This document shows positions 57,637 through 64,000 of a DNA stretch of 64,000 bases, one piece after another. Source of the DNA: Saxidomus purpurata (lineage: Eukaryota > Mollusca > Bivalvia > Venerida > Veneridae); assembly GCA_022818135.1 (NCBI GenBank), contig JAFMSR010000002.1:27907003-27971002 (forward strand), read 5' to 3'. Positions within the stretch are counted from its first letter, which is position 1. Every line of letters begins with the position of its first letter. The notes under the pieces were generated by a model that was not told where the DNA came from, did not search any database, and worked only from the letters and a program-made list of their open reading frames with translations. Position numbers and translations under genes: made by a program.

Positions 57637-59335
57637 AGCTCGTCTGATTTTTGAAAAAAATGACGAGCTATTGTCGTCACTTGATTGTCGTCGGCGGCGG
57701 CGTTGTCGTTGTCGTCGGCGTTGGTTAAGTTTTGCGTTTAGGTCACTTACATGGAAACTATCAAAGCTATCACGTAGAAACTTGGGAAACTTGTTCATCT
57801 AATATACTTCTTCATATTGTAACCATAAAGCTGCTGTGTCTGACCTGTTTTTGGGGGTAAAAAACATGAATTTTGATGGATTTTGGTTGATTTTGAGAAT
57901 TGGACATAGCTTCTTCATTTTTTGTTAGATTGATATCAAATTTTTCACAAACAATAAATGGATAATGTACATGCACTTAAACATATCAAACGGGTTTTTG
58001 AGTCACACATTTGGAAGGGAGGGGGAGGGGGTATTTTAGTATTTTTGGACTTTGTCATTTTTAGCTAGTCTAATTTTTTAAGCTTTGCATTTGGCTCACT
58101 AAAATGCGAACTATCAAGGCTATCACTTTCAAACTTGGAATTCCTGTTTGCTATCAAATGAACAGTAGAATAAAGAAAGAGTTTTACAAGTTACATAACC
58201 CGTAATGTATTTTGGTGGATTATTGCCCCTTCTTAACATAGAAAGTTTCACACAAGCAATAATTGTGTAACAGTCTACATAATGCAACCAAACTTAGTGT
58301 ATAAGAAGAATTTATGAATATCTTTAATTGGATTGTATTTTTGGGCTCCTTGGGTCAAGGTCACTGTTACTAGAAATAGGAAAACTGTAACATTTTCAGT
58401 ATCTTTACTTACAGTTGACATAATGTAACCAACTTTTGTTTGTAGTAAGTATTTAAGAAGATACGGTTGGTTTTTTGGGGCTCCTGGGATCATTCAGTGT
58501 CAAGGTCACTAACTAAAAAAAACAAAAAACAGTAATATTTTCAATATCTTTACTTACAATTGACATAATGTAACTAAATTATTAAACGTGTAATACATAT
58601 GAGTAAAGACTTTTAAATTAAATGGGATTGTGTTTGGGGCTAATGGGGTCAAAGTGCAGGTTTTTTTTCTAAAATAGAAAAATGGTAAAAAAACAATATC
58701 TTTAGTTGCAATTGAATGATTGTGACCAAACTAATGTGTCTAGTTATTATTACGAAAAACTTTTGTGGGATTGTGTTCTGGGGTCAATGTCAAGGACACT
58801 GTTACTTAAAAAAATGGTGATAAATATACTTAAAAGGATAAAATCAGACGAGCGTCCGGCACCCGCAGGCGGTGCTCTTGTTTTACAAGTTACATAACCC
58901 TGTCATGTATTTTGACTAGATTATTGCCCTTTCTTAAGACAGAAAGTTTCACAGACAAACTCTTTTTGTAACAGTGAACATATTGCAACTAAACTTAGTG
59001 TATAGGAAGTATTTATGAATATCTTTGATTGGATTGTGTTTTTGGGCTCTTGGGTTCAAGGTCACTACACATAGGAAAACCGTAATATATTAAATATATC
59101 TTTAGTTGACATATACAGTATAACCAACTTTTGTTTGTAGTAAGTATTAAAGAATATCTTTAATGGGGCTCCTTGGGTCAAGGTCACTGTAACTAAAATA
59201 TAAAATAGTAATATATCCAATATCTTTAGTTACAATTGAATGAATGTAACTAAATGATTAAGTGTGTAATACATATGAATAAAGAATTTTATTGGGATTG
59301 TGCTTGGGGCTCATGGGGTCAAGGTCAAGAGATCT
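57637..59335 (+). mobile_element. family B (HINE-like), with a duplicated internal segment beyond its 3' end
   Basis: 5' AGCTCGTCTGATTTT (57637-57651) pairs with AAAATCAGACGAGCG (58840-58854). The hairpin GCACC-CGCAGGC-GGTGC (58859-58875) and TCTTGTTTT complete the 3' end at 58884. A GTCGTCGGCGGCGGCG stretch lies near the 5' end. From 58883 to 59335 the sequence resembles internal 58186-58640 again (TTTTACAAGTTACATAACCC), so this is a composite or partial tandem copy. Confidence 0.65.
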
Positions 59336-59959
59336 GCCGTTTGCTCCTTCCCTAGTATCCCTTCTTAGAGGCAGGGTAAGACTCAGTGAATTAGCTTGAT
59401 GTCGGTGCCTGATATCCAGCATTGTGTTGCTTGAGAATTTTTATGTATATTCTGTTGCCACTTTTGCCACTACATAACCCAAGCCCAAAATAATGTCAAA
59501 ATAGGTCCAGGTATGCCACTGAACAAAATAAAATTCTTATTCTATTTTCAAAGTTTTAATTTTCCAGCGCACTTGTGTAGTTTTTAATAGTAATTTCACT
59601 ATTTTTTTTTGCGGTTAACTTTTTCTCAGATGTATATTATATTAACAGCAGCCTTTGTTCGAGAAGAACAGTTTAAGTAACGTTATCCAATAATGTTTTG
59701 CTAAACTGATATTTCAAAAAATACGTACACAAAAACGTTTTTTAAACAAAATTAAAAATGATATATTAATTATAATGCAAAATACATTAATTAAATAAAG
59801 TAATATCATCTTGAGCATATTATACATTTCAAAATTATACAGCCCATTATTAGCCTTAAAATTATACAGAAAATTTCTGTCTGTCTCTTGCTATCAGTTG
59901 TGTCTGTTTTATCATTGTTTGTTCCTTTGGTCCCTCCGTTCTCACGTCGCTAGAAGGCC
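59336..59959. other. intergenic, no gene seen
   Basis: No supportable feature. Confidence 0.4.
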
Positions 59960-60091
59960 GAGGGCCAATACGACTGCCCGAGGACAAATGACAAGGCCAA
60001 TATGAAATCACTTGATTAATGATAATTTTATTATTCAACTTTACAACATGGGCTAAAAATCAAGAATAAAGTGAATCTAACATGTTCATGA

Positions 60092-60204
60092 GTTGTGGAT
60101 AAGGAAATCCAACCCGAGGGGGAGAGATACGTCCCCAAAACGAGGCTCTGCCGAGTTTTTTGACGTATCTCAACCAGAGGGTTGGATTTCCCCTTATCCA
60201 CAAC
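60092..60204. repeat. 113-bp foldback palindrome, first copy
   Basis: GTTGTGGATAAGG...AATCCAACC pairs with GGTTGGATT...CCTTATCCACAAC, with the centre near CGAGGCTCTGCCGAG. Confidence 0.85.
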
Positions 60205-60493
60205 TAAACGGACATGGTAGATTTATTTTATCACGGTTTTAATCGCATTTTTCACACATATAAGAAGAAATAAGTGTAAATACAGGATGGTGATGAAAAA
60301 ATGAAAATTAACTTTTTCTCGAATTTCACTTCAACACTGCTATAGATGGATAGAAAAGTGTCTAACTAAGAAAATGAATACCCACAACCCTATGTTTATT
60401 TCAAAAATAAAAATTTTACAGTCATTTTTCGATTTTTATGTGACTGTGCCCGGGGGTGTGGGATAACCCTATATGAGATAAAGTAACACTCAT

Positions 60494-60596
60494 GAGTTGG
60501 GATAAGGGGGCCCCCCCGAGGGTTGAGATACGTCCAAAAACGAGGCTCTGCCGAGTTTTTTGACGATCCAACCCTCGGGTGCCTTATCCACAACTC
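60494..60596. repeat. foldback palindrome, second copy (diverged)
   Basis: GAGTTGGGATAAGG pairs with CCTTATCCACAACTC. The centre CGAGGCTCTGCCGAG is unchanged from the first copy, while the arms have acquired small indels. Confidence 0.8.
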
Positions 60597-61095
60597 AATG
60601 GACAGGTAGATTTATTTATCACCGTTTAAATCGCATTTTCACACAAGTAACAAGAAATTAGTGCAAATACAGGATGGGGATGAAAAAATGAAAATCAACT
60701 TTCTCTATTTTACTTCAAAACTGCTATAGATGGATAGAAAAGATCTAACTAAGAAAAGAATACCAACAACCATATGTTTATTTCATAAATAACAATTTTA
60801 CAGCCATTTTTCGATTTTTATGTCTGCTTACAATACGTAAAAATAGTCCGGCAGCGATGTGAGATAAGCGATGTGAGAAAAGTTTATCTCACATGGGTAA
60901 ATGCGCGGAAATATGTATCCCATAGGTGAGAAAAGATTTTCCATCACTGCTAAAAATAGAGATTTTTCTGTCCGGTAAGTGAGAAATAAATGTTCTTGTA
61001 ACAAGGAGTCTAAAAAAGTCTGCATATCAACTGAAACAAAACAAAATGGCGTCGTTTAAAAATCTAACGGAAGTGACTTCTCCGTATTGGCCCTC

Positions 61096-61811
61096 TCTTT
61101 TAAACCAATCAGAATGCTTGAATTCCATATTGGCCCTGTTTTCTCGTATTGGCCCTGCTTTTCTCATATTGGCTCAGTTATGTTTTGTATTAGCTCTACC
61201 TGTTTCATATCATGTGCGCAATTGATCTAATACAGTGTGTAATATTGTAAAGTTGAATAATAATACCTTTTATGTCTTAGATTTATTTTGAAAATAACAT
61301 CAACCTGTTTAAAGGAAATGATATATTCCATCTCATCATGTTTGATAACTGACACTGTTTCCATTTTTTTTATTTGAACTAAAAATTCGACACCATGAAT
61401 ATACATTTGTATTTTGTTCTCGGAAGAATTAAACACATTTACCGAATTGGTACAAATAAGATTGTAACGCTTATTTCACAGACCCGATGTCCAGCCGCAG
61501 GCAACTTATAATCATGTACATGTATATAGTAGGTCTCAAGGTCCGGGCGTCCATTGTAAAGTTCTATATTCACTCTATATACTATTAGCAAGTTCCTCCA
61601 TGCTAAATTTATAAAATGGTAATTTTTTCAGTTTGGACCGTACCATTATTTGCTTACAGGATGGACATTGACAGCAGACTCGGGCACAGAAATGTAGCTG
61701 ATCATGATCTGCACTGGTCACAGAGGCAAAATCACTTGCCATCACCAGGGTAAGGGATAAATAAAAGTTTATTACTCACGTGGAATCCTCTGATGTGCGT
61801 GTAAAATAGTT
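61096..61811. other. intergenic; one unit of the 47-kb array repeat
   Basis: At 61665-61750 AGCTGATCATGATCTGCACT...CACTTGCCATCACC matches the units of the array at 47230-49900. Nothing coding. Confidence 0.45.
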
Positions 61812-62338
61812 TTTATCCCCCGCCAAAGGCGGATGGATATTGTTTTGGCATTGTCCGTCAGACAGCCCTTGTCCGTATGTTCATCAGTCAGTCCCAACCA
61901 TTCCTTCTTTCCGTGGTCATTAAATCCACCAAAGGTTAAGGGTTAGGGTGTGTACAGTGGTCATTTACTCTTCTTTGCTTTAGAGCTAAGTGGTAGTCAC
62001 TGTTCCAAAACAATACAATGTAAAATACCATCTGGGGATAGAAATGTATGGAATGTCTTGTCTGAGCTAATGGATACTAATGTGTAACTTAAAATAAGTA
62101 TATAATAGCATAATGCCGCGGCATACGCACATTTTCTTTAAGGTTGACTTACTCAGAGTTATTGTCCTTTAATTGTATTATTCTGCTATATTCAATATGA
62201 ACACATTAATATTATATTTCTATGCAACCGGTTATCAAAATTTAAATGTAACTGGCTCAAATAATTTAATGATCACTCTTTTTAATATCCACACCCTTCC
62301 CTTTAAGAACTGAGGCCCTCAAGGGGTGTAGCACTTTT
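61812..62338 (+). mobile_element. dispersed repeat family E, copy 3
   Basis: It starts with a hairpin CCGCC-aaa-GGCGG at 61820-61832, then TTGTTTTGGCATTGTCCGTC. It shares CAAATAATTTAATGATCACT and GAGGCCCTCAAGGGGTGTAG with the copies at 8940-9628 and 29003-30005. It abuts the 5' end of family A directly, so family A may have inserted into it. Confidence 0.65.
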
Positions 62339-62339
62339 T

Positions 62340-63605
62340 AGCTCGACTATTCGAAGAATAAGGAGACTATTGCACTCGCCCCAGCGTCGGCGTCGGCGTC
62401 GGCGTCGGTGTCGGCGTCGGCGTCGGCGTCGGCGTCTGCGTTGGTTAAAGTTTTTCATAAAGTCAAATATCTTGAATACTATCAAAGGTATTGACTTGAA
62501 ACTCAAACTATATGTTTACCATCAACATCTTCACCTGAGGAAACAATCCCCATAACTCGTTTTGATTTTTGACAGATTTATGCCCCTTTTTAACTTAGAA
62601 ATAAGTTTTTATAAAGTCAAATATCTTGAATACTATCAAAGGTATTGACTTGAAACTCAAAGTAGTGTCTACCATCAACATCTTCACCTGAGGAAACAAT
62701 CCCCATAACTCGTTTTGATTTTTGACAGATTTATGCCCCTTTTTAACTTAGAATTTTTGGTTAAAGATGTTTATAAATTCAAATATCTTGAATACTATCA
62801 AAGGTATTGACTTGAAACTAAAAATATATGTTAACCATCAACATTTACACCAGAGGAAACAATCCCCATAACTCTTTGACAGATTTATGCCCCTTTTAAC
62901 TTACGGTACCATTTTTGGTAAAAGATTTTATAAAGTCAAATATTTTGAATACTTATAAAAGGTATTGACTTGAAACTCAAAGTATGTGTCCACCATCAAC
63001 ATCTTCACCTGAGGAAACAATCCCCATAACTCTGTTTTGATTTTTGTTAGATTTATGCCCTTTTTAACTTAGAATTTTTTGTTAAAGATTTTGATAAAGT
63101 CTTATATCTTGAATTCTATCAAACATATGGACTTGAAACTTAAAAGTATGTTTACTATCAACATCTTCACCAATGTTTTTTAGTTTTGACATATTTATGC
63201 CCCTTTTTAACTTAGAATTTTGTCACAGTTTTTACCAGACTATTATATGGAAATTTCGAAATGGCTTACTTTAATTTGAAATGTCATTGAATAATTATGC
63301 GGTCATGCTTTTTATTTTATACATATCAAAGTTTGAAAGTACGTTACAAAGTTATGCATGATCAAATATACAAGGTCATGTATTTCTTTGAAATTATCCC
63401 CCCTTCTCACCCCAGTTGGCTTACAGAATCCAGAGTAAGGCTTTGCATGTAATGTACATTTACGAAGGTCTTTGAACAAGTTTCATATCTTTGACCTTAA
63501 TTTTTATAGACAATTACACATTACACTTGTTCTTAGACAAAAAACCCCATTTTACCGACAAGCTTTCGAATAGTCGAGCGTGCTGTCATGAGACAGCTCT
63601 TGTTT
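62340..63605 (+). mobile_element. family A, copy 2, complete (Helentron-like HINE)
   Basis: Subterminal GCTCGACTATTCGAA (62341-62355) and TTCGAATAGTCGAGC (63565-63579) are exact 15-bp complements. Then follow hairpin GCTGTC-ATGA-GACAGC (63582-63597) and TCTTGTTT. A (GTCGGC)n microsatellite sits near the 5' end and five ~160-bp units (from 62458, 62616, 62774, 62930 and 63094) fill the core. It is non-coding. This is the cleanest example of the shared architecture. Confidence 0.75.
62385..62440. repeat. (GTCGGC)n microsatellite inside family A
   Basis: About nine hexamer units, one with a T substitution. They make arginine-rich frames on both strands that are not genes. Copy 1 of family A has only a worn remnant (GTGTCGGTGCCGGCGTC) at the same place. 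Confidence 0.9.
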
Positions 63606-64000
63606 GTAAGTATTTTAACCCGAACATTCCTATCTAGCCCGTTCATGATAAAACAGTTGTATGGTACATGTAACATTTACCATAAAACACAGCATTAAAC
63701 AGAAACTGCTTAAACATTGATGGGCGACCAGTATCGATCCAGACCAGCCTGCTTGCATAGTTGCAAAGTCCATTATGTTGGTTTTCCCATGACGCGGCCC
63801 AATTTTTGTTATTTTATTACACCGAACCATGCAAAACACACGAATGGTACGTATTTCAAAATGAATGAATCACAGTATATTATTGTAAATAATCATAGTA
63901 ATCAATCAATAATTTCATTCAACGATAGTTAGGAAACCTGCCTATTGAAACACTGTTGAAAGGGTGGTTTAAGACGAAACTATTTTACTACTAGCTTACT
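63606..64000. other. intergenic with a fragment of a dispersed repeat
   Basis: At about 63717-63800 GGCGACCAGTATCGATCCAG, ACCAGCCTGC and TGTTGGTTTTCCCATGACGC look like pieces of a repeat common in bivalve genomes (from memory, not searched). No gene. Confidence 0.4.

Larger units (their letters stand above)
59960..61095. mobile_element. unclassified element with inverted ends and two palindromic internal units
   Basis: GAGGGCCAATACG (59960-59972) is the exact complement of CGTATTGGCCCTC (61083-61095). The motif ATTGGCCC is reiterated to the right (to about 61180) and GGCCAATA on the left. The interior is a ~400-bp tandem duplication (about 60085-60450 and 60490-60830), each half opening with a foldback. 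No ORF of interest. Confidence 0.6.

Noticed and set aside
62303..62555. Arginine-rich frames on both strands
   Set aside because: Translation of the (GTCGGC)n microsatellite inside a non-coding family A repeat.

Overview
The window reads as nuclear DNA of a bivalve mollusc, probably a clam-like species. The evidence is AT-rich, intron-containing, gene-poor sequence with split PAN/C-type-lectin exons, a tyrosine-recombinase/SGNH-hydrolase element of the kind widespread in bivalves, tRNA-derived SINEs, and many repeats with tandem cores and hairpin ends. There is no operon structure, no rRNA and no convincing functional tRNA gene. The species call is inference.

1-3.3 kb: a decayed XerD-SGNH element (recombinase N-terminal fragment, SGNH exon, 172-bp direct repeats around a TATA-containing segment). 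4.6-5.0 kb (minus): a secreted PAN/apple first exon. 5.8-6.2 kb: a 24-bp minisatellite. 9-11.6 kb: dispersed repeats on the minus strand. 12.9-15.7 kb: a large asymmetric inverted repeat made of a ~40-bp minisatellite and ~170-bp units. 15.7-16.3 kb: SINEs and tRNA-like sequences. 16.7-19.8 kb: three tandem arrays (~105 bp, 33 bp, 21 bp).

20.15-24.1 kb (minus): the best gene of the window, a four-exon signal peptide-PAN-C-type lectin gene with matching intron phases and a TATA box. Its first exon carries an in-frame TAA. The promoter and first exon lie between two ~455-bp inverted repeats (23331-23784 and 25377-25832), next to the 3' end of a LINE reverse-transcriptase ORF.

32.2-46.6 kb: a ~13.4-kb satellite of about 12 monomers of ~1.07 kb, with monomer lengths following a short/long pattern that suggests higher-order structure. 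The array appears to lie between the 5' and 3' ends of one Helentron-like (HINE) repeat. 47.2-49.9 kb: a very degenerate ~200-bp-scale array.

50.5-63.6 kb: several non-autonomous repeat families. Four families (A, B, C and F) share one plan: a short subterminal inverted repeat near each end, a tandem or microsatellite core, and a terminal ..CTTGTTT; in A, B and C a clear hairpin stands just before that end. This fits the DINE-1/HINE architecture of Helentron rolling-circle transposons. The rest of the window shows no recognisable gene. The lectin-type exons are the only host protein-coding material I can support; everything else is mobile or tandem DNA.
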